Of a stretch of 36,045 nucleotides of DNA, positions 16,296 through 24,677 are shown piece by piece (the first letter of the stretch is position 1; each line of letters starts with the position of its first letter). The translations under genes and the position numbers were made by a program. The notes under the pieces are model-generated. The model saw nothing but the letters and a program-made list of their open reading frames with translations. It was not told the origin of the DNA and searched no databases. Source of the stretch: Pseudobdellovibrionaceae bacterium (GTDB taxonomy: Bacteria > Bdellovibrionota > Bdellovibrionia > Bdellovibrionales > Bdellovibrionaceae); contig JAHBUU010000011.1 in the NCBI GenBank assembly GCA_019637895.1, forward strand, positions 1 to 36,045, given 5' to 3'.

Positions 16296-17876
16296 ATGCG
16301 AAAAAAACTTTTGTTCGGTGCGGGCTTTCTTTGTCTTTCAGCCGCTCTTTACTGGGGTTACGTCAAAACTTTCCGCTCTTCGAGCATCGACATGGCGAGC
16401 CTGTCATCGGTTCATTTGGACCGCCTGATTCGCAGCGATGTCCTTGAAACACTGACGGCTCTGCAGACCTATATCGAAAATCCGAACGAGTTCACTCTGG
16501 CTTCTTGCGCTTCGGACATCAGCTATTTGCAAAGCCTGACCATGCGCTTACGCCCCGAGGATATGAATCTCTCCTCGATCAAAAGAGACCACGCGGAAAT
16601 CGTACGAAAATCCTTTTTCGTTCGGCAGGCTCTCAAGAACCGACTGAATGGATTCGCCAAGGACATCTCGGTCGCAAAACTGAGAAACCATCCCTGCACA
16701 AGTGCCGCTCGAAACGGCATGAGGATCCTCCGCTACATCGACGACTACATTCTAACCACCGTTCTCAATCCAAAACCCTTTGATCCGAAAAAGGATAAAA
16801 AAGCGGGATCCATCCTCAATGACAAGGCTCCTTTGCTGATCACGGTGGATCGTGGACCCGTTAAGCTGCGCTCTGGGGACTTGATCATGAGCCGAGGCAA
16901 CGCTTATACAAGTGCTGCCATCTCAAGAATCGGAGTCGAAGAGGCCCAGTTCTCGCATCTGGCGCAAATCTATATCGAGGCACCGGCGGGAACCGAAGTG
17001 ACCATCGAGCAGGCACTCAAGGACCCACGCGTTCATACCGTCGAAGCCCATATCGAGATCGGTAGTTTCACCCGCTCCTTCGCAAAGTATGCCGAAGACG
17101 GCAATGCTCGGGCAGCCCAGTTCCGCTTCCGAGGCTCCGCCGCAGACGCTCATAAAGCTGCGAAATCCATCTTTACCTATGTTCAAAAATACCAGGCTAA
17201 AAAGATGAAAGAGGCCCATCGCACCCGTCTCTCGGTGAATGACAACCCTCCTTACGACTTCAAAATGGACGGGAACGATCACTCGGAAATCTTTTGCGCC
17301 GAGATCGTCTCTATGGGATATGCCAATGCCGGAACCAAATTACCCACCTTCCCGACCATTCTGAAAAAGAACGAGTTGACGGAAAAAATGGGAATCGCCG
17401 TGAGCTCGGCTTTTGCGCCTGCGGATATGGAAATCGAACCCCACTTCGTTCAACTTGCGGAATGGCGAGATCTGCGGCAAATTCCGTCCGTCATGAAAAA
17501 GGACGTGGCCCTGAGTTCCATGTTCCGCTGGATGGCCGAAAGAAAATACTCGTTCCAAACCAAGTCGATCGACTTGATCAAGGCCATGCTCGCCTGGACC
17601 GCTCGTCAGACCGATCTCGGATTCAAGGAACGACTGCCGAAAAATATGGACCAGAAAGTCATTCGCCTGACTTTCGCCATCGACCGCACCGGCGCCCTTT
17701 TGGAAGAAGAGCTTGAAAAGTTCGAAACTCAACAAAGTCTCGGCGGTCGAAAATTACGGCCGATATTCTGGGAGCAAATGGCCTATCTGGAAAAGTTCCG
17801 TAAAGAAGACGCCGCTGCCTTCCGAAAGAATCCGCTCTTCCGAAACAGCAGCCTTCACGGCGGGTTTAGGCCTTAA
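16296..17876 (+). CDS. membrane-anchored YiiX-like permuted papain-fold (NlpC/P60-related) protein
   Basis: This 526-aa protein has an N-terminal membrane anchor or signal (residues 4-21), a helical region to about 170, then a permuted NlpC/P60-like domain of the YiiX (Peptidase_C92-like) type. It shows the LRSGDLIMSRG segment (191-201), ISRIG...FSHLAQIY with candidate catalytic His221, and DHSEIFCAEIV with candidate Cys334. The order His before Cys is the permuted arrangement. Family members are thought to hydrolyse amide or thioester bonds of lipidated or peptide substrates; the substrate here is unknown. The C-terminal 190 residues are charged, helical and unassigned. GAGG sits 7 nt before the ATG. 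The 3' end overlaps the convergent Nudix gene by 11 bp. Confidence 0.82.
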   Translation: MRKKLLFGAGFLCLSAALYWGYVKTFRSSSIDMASLSSVHLDRLIRSDVLETLTALQTYIENPNEFTLASCASDISYLQSLTMRLRPEDMNLSSIKRDHAEIVRKSFFVRQALKNRLNGFAKDISVAKLRNHPCTSAARNGMRILRYIDDYILTTVLNPKPFDPKKDKKAGSILNDKAPLLITVDRGPVKLRSGDLIMSRGNAYTSAAISRIGVEEAQFSHLAQIYIEAPAGTEVTIEQALKDPRVHTVEAHIEIGSFTRSFAKYAEDGNARAAQFRFRGSAADAHKAAKSIFTYVQKYQAKKMKEAHRTRLSVNDNPPYDFKMDGNDHSEIFCAEIVSMGYANAGTKLPTFPTILKKNELTEKMGIAVSSAFAPADMEIEPHFVQLAEWRDLRQIPSVMKKDVALSSMFRWMAERKYSFQTKSIDLIKAMLAWTARQTDLGFKERLPKNMDQKVIRLTFAIDRTGALLEEELEKFETQQSLGGRKLRPIFWEQMAYLEKFRKEDAAAFRKNPLFRNSSLHGGFRP

Positions 17877-18402
17877 ACAGTCGATACAGCATCAACGCAC
17901 TCAAGGTCTTCGCGTCGGTCAATCGACCGGCGCGAATTTCTTCATCCAGCTCGGCCTGCGAAAGGGTGAAAACTTCGAGTTCTTCGCCTTCGTCCAGGCG
18001 AGCACCTTTTTGCTCGAGATTTTTTGCGAGGAAAACTTCGATAAACTCATTCGAATAGCCGATGCAAGGATGAGTGACACCAAGTCGGGTCCATTCTTTG
18101 GCCTCGTATCCCGTCTCTTCGCGCAGCTCGCGCTGAGCCGCTGTCAGAGGTTCCTCTCCCGGATCCAGTTTGCCCGCTGGAAGCTCCAAGAACTCTTGTT
18201 GAAGAGCATGACGGTACTGTCGCTCCATCACGATTCTGCCGTCGGGTAATATTGCCACGACGACCGAAGCCCCTGGATGAAGAATGTACTCACGCCGATG
18301 CTTTTTTCCTTCACGACCTTCCACGAGATCCTGGACGATTTTAAGGAATGAGCCCTGGTAAACGATTTTTGATTTCAATGTTTTGCCACGAAAAACAGAC
18401 AT
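17866..18402 (-). CDS. Nudix hydrolase, ADP-ribose pyrophosphatase-like
   Basis: This protein hydrolyses a nucleoside diphosphate linked to another moiety, probably ADP-ribose or a sugar nucleotide. The 178-aa product has a full Nudix box, G-x5-E-x7-REL-R-EE-TG, from Gly77 to Tyr99. Upstream are the QYRHALQQEFLELPAG strand and helix of the NudF/ADP-ribose pyrophosphatase group. A Pro in TRLGVTHPCIGYSNE, about 15 residues after the box, also fits that group. There is no signal peptide, so it is cytosolic. It is convergent with the YiiX-like gene (11-bp overlap) and divergent from the beta-barrel gene at 18521. The exact substrate cannot be fixed by eye. Confidence 0.92.
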   Translation of the reverse strand: MSVFRGKTLKSKIVYQGSFLKIVQDLVEGREGKKHRREYILHPGASVVVAILPDGRIVMERQYRHALQQEFLELPAGKLDPGEEPLTAAQRELREETGYEAKEWTRLGVTHPCIGYSNEFIEVFLAKNLEQKGARLDEGEELEVFTLSQAELDEEIRAGRLTDAKTLSALMLYRLFKA

Positions 18403-18520
18403 CCCTTAAGGCTCCCACAAAACCGGACCAAAATCGAGCGTGTCTGGTCTTGCTCAATGAGTCGAGCCCTTGAATACTAAGAGGGCATAAAGACAAAGAC
18501 CAGATCAGGAGGATCCGGAT

Positions 18521-19285
18521 ATGACAATGATGAGACGATTCATGCTAATGATCTCGACAGTCATGGCTGTTTTGACGTTCAGTGCGGCCAATGCTTATGC
18601 CCAATGGCGGGGTTCTTACTCCAGCTTTGGCGGCGGCGGAGGAAATCACTCTCTGACCTTCGGTCTTTCCTTGCTTGCCTCGGATCAAAAAGATCTGAAC
18701 GCCGTCATCAGCAGCCACGGGGACACGGTTGGAACCAACTATAAAGTCAGCGAGCTGGGCTCTGGTTACGAGTTTATTGGTCAGTACGCCTACCGCTACG
18801 ACCGCACAATGTACAGCCTTGTCATTCGCCCTACCTATGTCACCCAAAGCACCAGCGGCGACTGCGGCACCGAAAGTTGCAAATACGATCTGTCGGGCTT
18901 CACTCTGTTCCCGATGCTCCGCCTGACTCCGCTCGAGAACGACTTCATCAAGTTCTATATGCAGCTTGGGGTCGGTTATGGACGCCTGACCACCGAAGTG
19001 AAACAAGGTCCGAACTCGGCGAAATTCACCGGCAGCGGCTTCGGAACCATGGCCGGTGTGGGCGCGAACTTCTGCTTCAATGCCAGCCACTGTCTGACGG
19101 TTGAAGGCAACGTTCGTTATCTCTCTTTTGAACGAAATATCGCTGATTCCGTGAGCGGAACCTTTGCTGCTGGCAGCGGCTTCTCGCAAGTCGAATCCGG
19201 TAAAGAGGTCGAGCGCAACAATAGCGACTTGGCGACCACGCTTTCCGGCATTCAAGGCATTCTCGCTTATACGATGAATTTCTAA
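18521..19285 (+). CDS. outer-membrane beta-barrel protein
   Basis: This 254-aa protein has a signal peptide ending near NAYA (about residue 27), a Gly-rich start to the mature chain (SSFGGGGGN), and repeated amphipathic strands (SLTFGLSLLA, YSLVIRPTYV, FYMQLGVGYG, MAGVGANFCF). The C-terminus is ILAYTMNF, with the terminal Phe expected for BAM-inserted barrels. Two cysteine pairs (CGTESC and CFNASHC) may form loop disulfides, which is uncommon in small barrels. GGAGG stands 8 nt before the ATG. It is a single-gene unit, with the Nudix gene diverging upstream and the receiver-like gene converging 12 bp downstream. A CCCCGG...CCGGGG inverted repeat at about 19302-19326 may end the transcript. 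Function beyond barrel formation is unknown. Confidence 0.85.
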   Translation: MTMMRRFMLMISTVMAVLTFSAANAYAQWRGSYSSFGGGGGNHSLTFGLSLLASDQKDLNAVISSHGDTVGTNYKVSELGSGYEFIGQYAYRYDRTMYSLVIRPTYVTQSTSGDCGTESCKYDLSGFTLFPMLRLTPLENDFIKFYMQLGVGYGRLTTEVKQGPNSAKFTGSGFGTMAGVGANFCFNASHCLTVEGNVRYLSFERNIADSVSGTFAAGSGFSQVESGKEVERNNSDLATTLSGIQGILAYTMNF

Positions 19286-19297
19286 GAAACGATGCTT

Positions 19298-20395
19298 TTA
19301 GGCCCCGGTGGCGATCGCGCCGGGGCGTCTCTCGTAGAACTCTCCCACGGATCTCTCGAAATCACGGCGAATGAAATCACGCATGACCGCCGCCCGATCT
19401 GTCCCCTTCGCATACACCTGAGCGATTCTCTTGGACTGCAGATGAAGTTGCTGACTCAAAGTCAGGGCACTGCCTTCAGCCACATAAAGCACATAACGAC
19501 CGTTCAAAGGCAAATAGAGGTGCAAATCATAGGGCAAAGCACTCTCGGCCTGGAATTGCTCCAGACGCAGCTCCAGATATTTTCCATCTGTCGAAGTCTG
19601 AATCGAAGAAAGGGCCTGTGGAGATTCAAAGAACGCCAAAACGATCTCAACCCCACGATGGGATCCACTTTCCATAAAGCGAGCCGCTTGTTCAGCCCAG
19701 GTTTTGAACTCGACACGTTTCGAATCAACGGAAAAACATTCGATCTCTTGCAATTGGAAACCCAAACGGTCGAACAAATGACGGACTTCCAAAGTCACGC
19801 GCTGCGAAGCTTCGTCATCAAGGACCTTTTCAGCCCCCATGGCCGCAAGAAAATAACCAGAGACATTTTTGGATTTCACACGAACGCATTTCAATTTAGA
19901 TGTCCACTTCACGGGTTCTTTTGAAGCCGCTCCAGAAGCGCCAAAGATCTGTTTCATCATTTGAGAAAGTCCCTGAGCCAAAGCACCTTCGGCCGAATCC
20001 GGAAGAACCGGAGTCTTGAGGGTCCTTTTCTGACGATCAAGGAAGCCTTCGAAAAGAGGACCGGTCAAAGGCCCCATCAAAGCCGTGGCCTTCGATCGTT
20101 GAGCCAAGGCTTCCAAGGATTCAGCATTTTGCTCTTCACTGAAATCCAAAAGAGTGACGTGATAAACCTGGCTCAAAAGGGAGCGAACTTGATTCAAGTT
20201 ATGATGACGAGCTTGCAGACTGATCAGAATATATTGAGGCTTCAGAAGGACAACGTCAGACAGCAACTGCTTGAAGTCAGAGCGGATCCGGACGGCCCAT
20301 CCTTTGTTCGCCATATAGCGCTCGAACTCTTGAAGACGGCCTGGGGCCGCGGCGAAAACAAGGAGATTTCTGTTCTGAAGAGATGACGTCTGCAT
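19298..20395 (-). CDS. protein with degenerate receiver-like N-terminus, function unknown
   Basis: This is a 365-aa soluble protein with no signal peptide. The first 125 residues have the alternating beta/alpha pattern of a response-regulator receiver (NLLVFAAAP, YILISL, VTLLDF, ATALMGP). The acidic pair after strand 1 and the phospho-acceptor Asp after strand 3 are absent, so it would be a phosphorylation-independent pseudo-receiver. The middle (about 150-290) is charged, with strands such as IEIVLAFFESP-type segments. The end is rich in Arg and Asp helices. I recognise no output domain. An in-frame TAG two codons upstream fixes ATG 20393-20395 as the earliest start. The ribosome site is weak (AGG). 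It appears monocistronic. Confidence 0.75.
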   Translation of the reverse strand: MQTSSLQNRNLLVFAAAPGRLQEFERYMANKGWAVRIRSDFKQLLSDVVLLKPQYILISLQARHHNLNQVRSLLSQVYHVTLLDFSEEQNAESLEALAQRSKATALMGPLTGPLFEGFLDRQKRTLKTPVLPDSAEGALAQGLSQMMKQIFGASGAASKEPVKWTSKLKCVRVKSKNVSGYFLAAMGAEKVLDDEASQRVTLEVRHLFDRLGFQLQEIECFSVDSKRVEFKTWAEQAARFMESGSHRGVEIVLAFFESPQALSSIQTSTDGKYLELRLEQFQAESALPYDLHLYLPLNGRYVLYVAEGSALTLSQQLHLQSKRIAQVYAKGTDRAAVMRDFIRRDFERSVGEFYERRPGAIATGA

Positions 20396-20582
20396 AACCT
20401 AGGAAAAGAGCAAAAGCAGAGCCAGGCAGGGACCCCGCCATTCGCAGCTGAGTTTGCCCATTTGTTCAGTTCCGTCGACATTCAAATCCGAATCCCGCAG
20501 AAAATCAGAGTGGGATCAAGGCCTTAGAAGAAAGAGGATAGCACCTGCTCGGTGTTCAGAAGATCTGCGTCTCAGGCGGGGA

Positions 20583-21323
20583 TCAAAGCTGCTGCCAAAT
20601 CAACTGCCCGTCTCTCAAAATGAGAACTTCCTGGGTTTCAAACCAGCTCCCCAGGTTGATGGCTCGGATCTGGCGGCCCTTTCTTCCGAAGCTCCAATCA
20701 TCCTTCACGTGCATATGTCCACTGATGACGGCATCAAAAGGATCCTCATCCCAAACCAGCTCGGCATGGCGACGAAGCATTTTGCGGATTCGGGATTCCC
20801 TTTCCGCACGCTCGGCGGAGCTGCGTTTCCGGCTGTGCTTTGACCACCGATTCCCCATGGAATCAAGAAAATGCCCCGGCAGAAGATGAGCCAGTCGTTC
20901 CATCACCGGATGCCTCAAGAAGGCGCGCAATCGCAGATAGGAAATGTCGTCCCGATTGATTTCATCCCCATGTTCGCAGCGGATTCGAAGTCCTCCGACC
21001 TGGAACAAGCCGGGTCGAGTGCGAACATCCGCGCCTAAATGCTTTTCCCAATAAACCGCGAGATGCATGTCATGGTTGCCCTCGAAGTAAACGATCCGAC
21101 TTCCCCGCTCGACCAGTCGTTTCAAGCTGGAAAGCAGAGGCTCGTATCTGTCCAAAAAAACCCGATGGTCGGAAATCCACAGATCAAAAATATCGCCGAG
21201 CAGGAAAATCATCGGCGGAGTTTCAGGTCGCTCCTCCAAAGAAGCCAAAAAGCGCAACAGGGTTTTCCCGTTGCGCTCTTCGAGCGACTTCAGATGAAGG
21301 TCAGAGAGGAAGACGGCGTCCAC
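20583..21323 (-). CDS. lpxH: UDP-2,3-diacylglucosamine diphosphatase (LpxH-like metallophosphoesterase)
   Basis: LpxH cleaves UDP-2,3-diacylglucosamine to lipid X and UMP at the inner-membrane surface in lipid A synthesis. The 246-aa product has all calcineurin-like metal motifs: SDLHL (Asp8, His10), GDIFD (43-47), GNHD (82-85), EHGD (117-120) and GHMH (202-205). The basic insert about residues 150-185 fits the LpxH cap that grips the lipid substrate. The start is GTG at 21321-21323, with AAGGAG supplied by the last codons of ftsZ, and only 1 nt separates the two genes. A related YbbF-type or other metallophosphoesterase role cannot be fully excluded. It is the last gene of the leftward division cluster. 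Confidence 0.85.
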   Translation of the reverse strand: MDAVFLSDLHLKSLEERNGKTLLRFLASLEERPETPPMIFLLGDIFDLWISDHRVFLDRYEPLLSSLKRLVERGSRIVYFEGNHDMHLAVYWEKHLGADVRTRPGLFQVGGLRIRCEHGDEINRDDISYLRLRAFLRHPVMERLAHLLPGHFLDSMGNRWSKHSRKRSSAERAERESRIRKMLRRHAELVWDEDPFDAVISGHMHVKDDWSFGRKGRQIRAINLGSWFETQEVLILRDGQLIWQQL

Positions 21324-21324
21324 C

Positions 21325-22908
21325 TCACTCCTTATTCAAGTCGAAATTCTGCTTCTTACGGATGAAAGCCGGAACTTCCAAATTCTGACCGGTGAACGGA
21401 GAGCTCAGAACCTCGCGAGCCATCCGACGAGCTTCCTCGAGGGATGGATCTTCCATGTTCATGCTGAGCTGCTCTGGATGTGTGTGCTTGGCTTTGATGT
21501 CTTGGCTTTCTTTGAAAGCTTTCATCTTGGCCACCAGCAAATCGCGAGAGCTGGCAGGGACATCTTCAACCGGAGCAATCGGCGTCGGCACTTCGGCAGA
21601 AGGAAGGCTCTCGATCACTGGAGCATTCTCTTGGGTGTAGTGAGCGACGGTCGATTGCACGGTCGAAATTGGTGGCAACCCCTGAGGAGGCATTGCAGCC
21701 ACTGGAGCCTGCGGCTGAACCTGCTGAGGAGCGACCTCCATCATCGGTGCCTGGTAGACCGGCTGCTGTGGCATCGATGCTTGCGGCATCATGCTTGGCA
21801 TCGCAGGAATCGGAGGCAGGGTGTACGGGTTCGGAGCCTGGGCCATGGCCGGAGTCGGAGCCATTGTTTGCATCTGCTGCTGAACAGCCTGTTGTTGCTG
21901 TTGCAAGAGAGCGGCAAGGTCCGGGCGAAGATCAGCGGCACGGCGCTGGTCTTCTTGAGCGAAGCCAGTCGCGATGACAGTGATGCGGAGTTCGTCGGTG
22001 AGGTTCGGATCGATAACAGAACCGAAGATCACAGTTGCATCTTCGTGAGCAGCTTCAGTGATGAGGGTCGAAGCCTCGTTGACCTCATACAAGCTGAGAT
22101 CCGGACCGCCCGTGACGTTGACGATGATCCCTGTGGCGCCTTCGATTTTGATGTTCTCGAGCAACGGAGAAGAAATCGCCATCGTGGCCGCTTCCACCGC
22201 ACGGTTTTCACCGCGGGCAAAGCCGGTTCCCATGATCGCCATGCCTTTTTCTTTCATGACAGTGCGGATATCGGCGAAGTCGAGATTGATGTGACCGCGG
22301 ATATTGATCAGATCCGAGATCCCTTTGACCGCGTGAAGAAGAACTTCATCGGCCTTTTTGAAGGTTTCCAAGAGCGGCGTGCGCTCGGCGGAAATCGCCA
22401 GAAGTTTCTGGTTCGGAATGACGATCAGGGTATCGACGTTTTCACGCAACTCACGCAAGCCTTCTTCGGCTTGCTTCATGCGTTTTTTGCCTTCGAACAT
22501 GAATGGCTTTGTGACTACACCGACGGTCAAGGCACCCAGTTCACGGGCGATCTTGGCGACGATTGGAGCGCCACCCGTCCCGGTTCCACCACCCATACCG
22601 GCGGTCACGAAAACCATGTCCGAGCCTTCAAGTTTTTCGACGATGTCGTTGTAGGATTCGATCGCGGCTCGACGCCCGATCTCAGGGTTCGCTCCGGCTC
22701 CGAGACCTTTGGTCAAATCGGTTCCGAGCTGAATCTTTGTAGAGGCTTTGTGGGCATTCAGCGCCTGGATATCCGTGTTCGCCACGATGAATTCGACGCC
22801 ATGGATTCCGGATTCGATCATCGTCGAAACAGCGTTATTTCCGCCGCCACCGACGCCGACGACTTTGATGTTCGCGCCGATGCTGATATTTTCCTCTAGT
22901 TCAAACAT
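21325..22908 (-). CDS. ftsZ: cell division GTPase FtsZ
   Basis: FtsZ is the tubulin-like GTPase that forms the Z ring. The 527-aa product has the tubulin signature GGGTGTG at 106-112 and the T7 synergy loop NLDFADI with catalytic Asp210 and Asp213. The globular part ends near residue 318. It is much longer than E. coli FtsZ (383 aa) because of a linker of about 190 residues (320-508) rich in Gln, Pro, Met and Ala, including a QQQQQ run. It ends with a conserved tail ([11 protein letters not shown], about 510-520) that should bind FtsA. GGAGG lies 5 nt before ATG 22908, 15 nt after the ftsA stop. lpxH follows at 1 nt. Confidence 0.98.
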   Translation of the reverse strand: MFELEENISIGANIKVVGVGGGGNNAVSTMIESGIHGVEFIVANTDIQALNAHKASTKIQLGTDLTKGLGAGANPEIGRRAAIESYNDIVEKLEGSDMVFVTAGMGGGTGTGGAPIVAKIARELGALTVGVVTKPFMFEGKKRMKQAEEGLRELRENVDTLIVIPNQKLLAISAERTPLLETFKKADEVLLHAVKGISDLINIRGHINLDFADIRTVMKEKGMAIMGTGFARGENRAVEAATMAISSPLLENIKIEGATGIIVNVTGGPDLSLYEVNEASTLITEAAHEDATVIFGSVIDPNLTDELRITVIATGFAQEDQRRAADLRPDLAALLQQQQQAVQQQMQTMAPTPAMAQAPNPYTLPPIPAMPSMMPQASMPQQPVYQAPMMEVAPQQVQPQAPVAAMPPQGLPPISTVQSTVAHYTQENAPVIESLPSAEVPTPIAPVEDVPASSRDLLVAKMKAFKESQDIKAKHTHPEQLSMNMEDPSLEEARRMAREVLSSPFTGQNLEVPAFIRKKQNFDLNKE

Positions 22909-22923
22909 GAAGCCTCCAAGCTT

Positions 22924-24177
22924 TTAAAACATATTCCCAAAGAAATCTTTAACTTTACGGGCGATCCCATCCAGGGATTCACCAAGATGAATCTGCATTC
23001 CCTCATTGAGAAGCTGATCCTTGCGTTCGTTAAAGGCATGAAGAAGAAGTCCCACGACCACCGCGGACTCTCCCGTTTTGATTACGTCCGTGAGTCCTCC
23101 GACCCGTCCCGGAGCTCCGCGACGGACTGGAATATCAAAGACAAATTCTCCCATTTCAACAAGTCCGTCGAGCTGGCTTCCGCCACCTGTCAGGACGATT
23201 CCCGATCCGAGAAGAGGCATCAAACCGCTCAAGCGAACATCGTTCGCAACCAGGTTCAAAACTTCTTCGGCCCGGGCTTCCAAAACATCCGCGAGATCCT
23301 TGCGTGGGATCGCGCGGGCTTTACGACCACCGACGCCTTCGGCTTCGATGGTTTCGGTTTCATTCACCATGGAGGCCATGGCGCATCCGTATTTGCGTTT
23401 CAATTCTTCGGCGGAAACCTGCGGAGTGCGCAGTCCCACCGCAACGTCATGCGTGAAGTGCGAACCGCCGACCGGGATGACCGAGGTGTGCGCGACACTG
23501 CCGTTGACGAAGTAAAGAAGGTCCGTGGAGCCTCCGCCCATATCGGCGAGGCAGACTCCTAGGTTTTTTTCGTCTTCGCTGAGAATCGCATGCGAGGTCG
23601 CCAAGGTGTCGAGCACCATTCCGGCGACTTTCAGACCTGCACGGTGAATGCACTTCAGCGTGTTGTTCAAAGCGGCCTGCGCCGCCGTCACGATGTGGAC
23701 GGACGCTTCGAGACGAACACCCGACATTCCAATGGGATCGGTGATGCCGTCCTGTCCGTCGACTTTGTACTCGCGAGGAAGCACATGAAGAACGCGACGA
23801 TCGCCAGGGACCGCGACGGCCTTGGCCGCCTCAAGAACGCGCTCGATATCGGCCTGAGTGACTTCGTTGTTTTTGATGGCGACCATGCCCTTCGAATCGA
23901 AGGACTTGATGTGCGGACCGGCCACGCCGACCCAGACATCCTGAACTTGCACGCCAGCCATCAGTTCGGCTTCTTCTTTGGCTTTACGGATGGATTCGGT
24001 GGTCGCCTCGATGTTGACGACGACACCTTGTTTGACGCCCATATTGGGGGCACGACCCATTCCTGAGACTTCGATTTTCCCGTCCGGGCTCACTGTCGAG
24101 ATGATGAATTTGACCGTGGTGGAACCAAGGTCGAGTCCGGCGAGCACAGGGGCTTTCGGCTTTTGTGAGCTCATCAT
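22924..24177 (-). CDS. ftsA: cell division protein FtsA
   Basis: FtsA is the actin-like protein that tethers FtsZ filaments to the inner membrane. The 417-aa product shows the phosphate-1 motif GLDLGSTTVK (about 14-23), a second phosphate motif LADMGGGSTDLLYF, the adenosine motif GIVLTGGGSQLDG, and the SHS2 1C domain between. The last residues (IARKVKDFFGNMF) form the amphipathic membrane-targeting helix. Two ATG codons are adjacent at the start, with AAGGA 5-8 nt upstream. It is directly followed by ftsZ (15-nt gap). Its 5' side is unusual: instead of ftsQ, there is a region of about 520 nt with hairpins and small ORFs, then a beta-barrel gene. Confidence 0.98.
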   Translation of the reverse strand: MMSSQKPKAPVLAGLDLGSTTVKFIISTVSPDGKIEVSGMGRAPNMGVKQGVVVNIEATTESIRKAKEEAELMAGVQVQDVWVGVAGPHIKSFDSKGMVAIKNNEVTQADIERVLEAAKAVAVPGDRRVLHVLPREYKVDGQDGITDPIGMSGVRLEASVHIVTAAQAALNNTLKCIHRAGLKVAGMVLDTLATSHAILSEDEKNLGVCLADMGGGSTDLLYFVNGSVAHTSVIPVGGSHFTHDVAVGLRTPQVSAEELKRKYGCAMASMVNETETIEAEGVGGRKARAIPRKDLADVLEARAEEVLNLVANDVRLSGLMPLLGSGIVLTGGGSQLDGLVEMGEFVFDIPVRRGAPGRVGGLTDVIKTGESAVVVGLLLHAFNERKDQLLNEGMQIHLGESLDGIARKVKDFFGNMF

Positions 24178-24478
24178 GAATTCCTTTTCGAGCTAAGACC
24201 GACCATCATAGTCGTCCTCGACTTCAGGTTAGAGAGGGATAACGCATACTTGCAAGCACTTTCTTGACGAAAGTGGAGCTTGACTTACGCAACGCGCCAG
24301 CTGAATCACGAAGCTCCTGGACCAAAAATCGATAGAGAACTTCCAACCTGAGATGAAGTGGATCGCCCAACCCACCCCGTCCATGAACCCGAACTTCGAG
24401 GTTCGGCCCTCCGTCTTGGAGGGAGAACACGTTGGGAGCAACCTCCTGATCAGCTGCTCAAAGAGCCGCGCTCAGTTT
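24178..24478. other. structured leader region upstream of ftsA
   Basis: This gene-poor stretch holds three good hairpins: CACTTTC/GAAAGTG (24257-24263 with 24269-24275, extended by CAAG/CTTG), CCGAAC/GTTCGG (24389-24394 with 24401-24406), and CCCTCC/GGAGGG (24407-24412 with 24418-24423). The last two are back to back with no spacer. It must carry the proximal ftsA leader. One weak ORF (24224-24430) is listed separately. No clear -35/-10 pair was found. Confidence 0.55.
24224..24430 (-). CDS. doubtful 68-aa ORF upstream of ftsA
   Basis: This frame is open from a GTG at 24428-24430 to TGA 24224-24226. The product would be 68 aa with an amphipathic helix (LHLRLEVLYRFLVQEL) and a basic end. GGAGG lies 11 nt before the GTG, farther than usual, and could pair with CTCC just downstream. 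The two back-to-back hairpins at 24389-24423 overlap the 5' part, and another frame is open here too. The region may be RNA structure rather than protein. I recognise no family. Confidence 0.3.
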   Translation of the reverse strand: MFSLQDGGPNLEVRVHGRGGLGDPLHLRLEVLYRFLVQELRDSAGALRKSSSTFVKKVLASMRYPSLT

Positions 24479-24607
24479 CTACTTCCAGAACTCCAGTAAG
24501 AGCTTCAGAATCTGCAGCACCAGATAAACTAGGCTGAGGACTCGTTTGGCTCTTGCGATGAAACGTCGAAGAGAAGAACACTGTTGGGTATTCTTGTTTT
24601 CCGGCAT
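24479..24607 (-). CDS. 42-aa small protein with hydrophobic helix
   Basis: A short reading frame starts at ATG 24605-24607 with a very good ribosome site (AAAGGAG, 6 nt spacer) and stops at TAG 24479-24481. The 42-aa product has a polar N-terminus (MPENKNTQQCSSL), a basic patch (RRFIARAKR) and a roughly 17-residue hydrophobic helix ending LLLEFWK. It could be a small inner-membrane protein or a leader peptide acting on the ftsA leader downstream. No family is recognised. Two other minus frames are also open across parts of this stretch, so coding is supported mainly by the ribosome site. Confidence 0.5.
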   Translation of the reverse strand: MPENKNTQQCSSLRRFIARAKRVLSLVYLVLQILKLLLEFWK

Positions 24608-24646
24608 TCGGAACTCCTTTGTAAAAAGAAGTCTCGAATTCCTCGC

Positions 24647-24677
24647 AGAGCGAGATCGGGCGACCCGGTCTCGCTCT
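24647..24677. other. long hairpin upstream of the 42-aa ORF
   Basis: Arms AGAGCGAGA (24647-24655) and TCTCGCTCT (24669-24677) enclose an inner CGGG/CCCG stem with a 3-nt loop and one G-T or C-A step, giving about 14 bp in all. It lies between the terminator of the barrel gene and the small ORF, so it would be in the 5' leader of a leftward transcript. It could also serve as a second terminator. Confidence 0.55.

Noticed and set aside
18440-18490. Possible promoter for the beta-barrel gene (TTGCTC with a TACTAA 19 nt later)
   Set aside because: The spacing and -10 match are poor and similar-quality matches occur by chance, so it is not listed as a feature.
21478-22899. A 473-residue plus-strand open frame opposite ftsZ
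   Set aside because: FtsZ on the other strand is unmistakable. The opposite translation is low-complexity His/Arg-rich text without a family.
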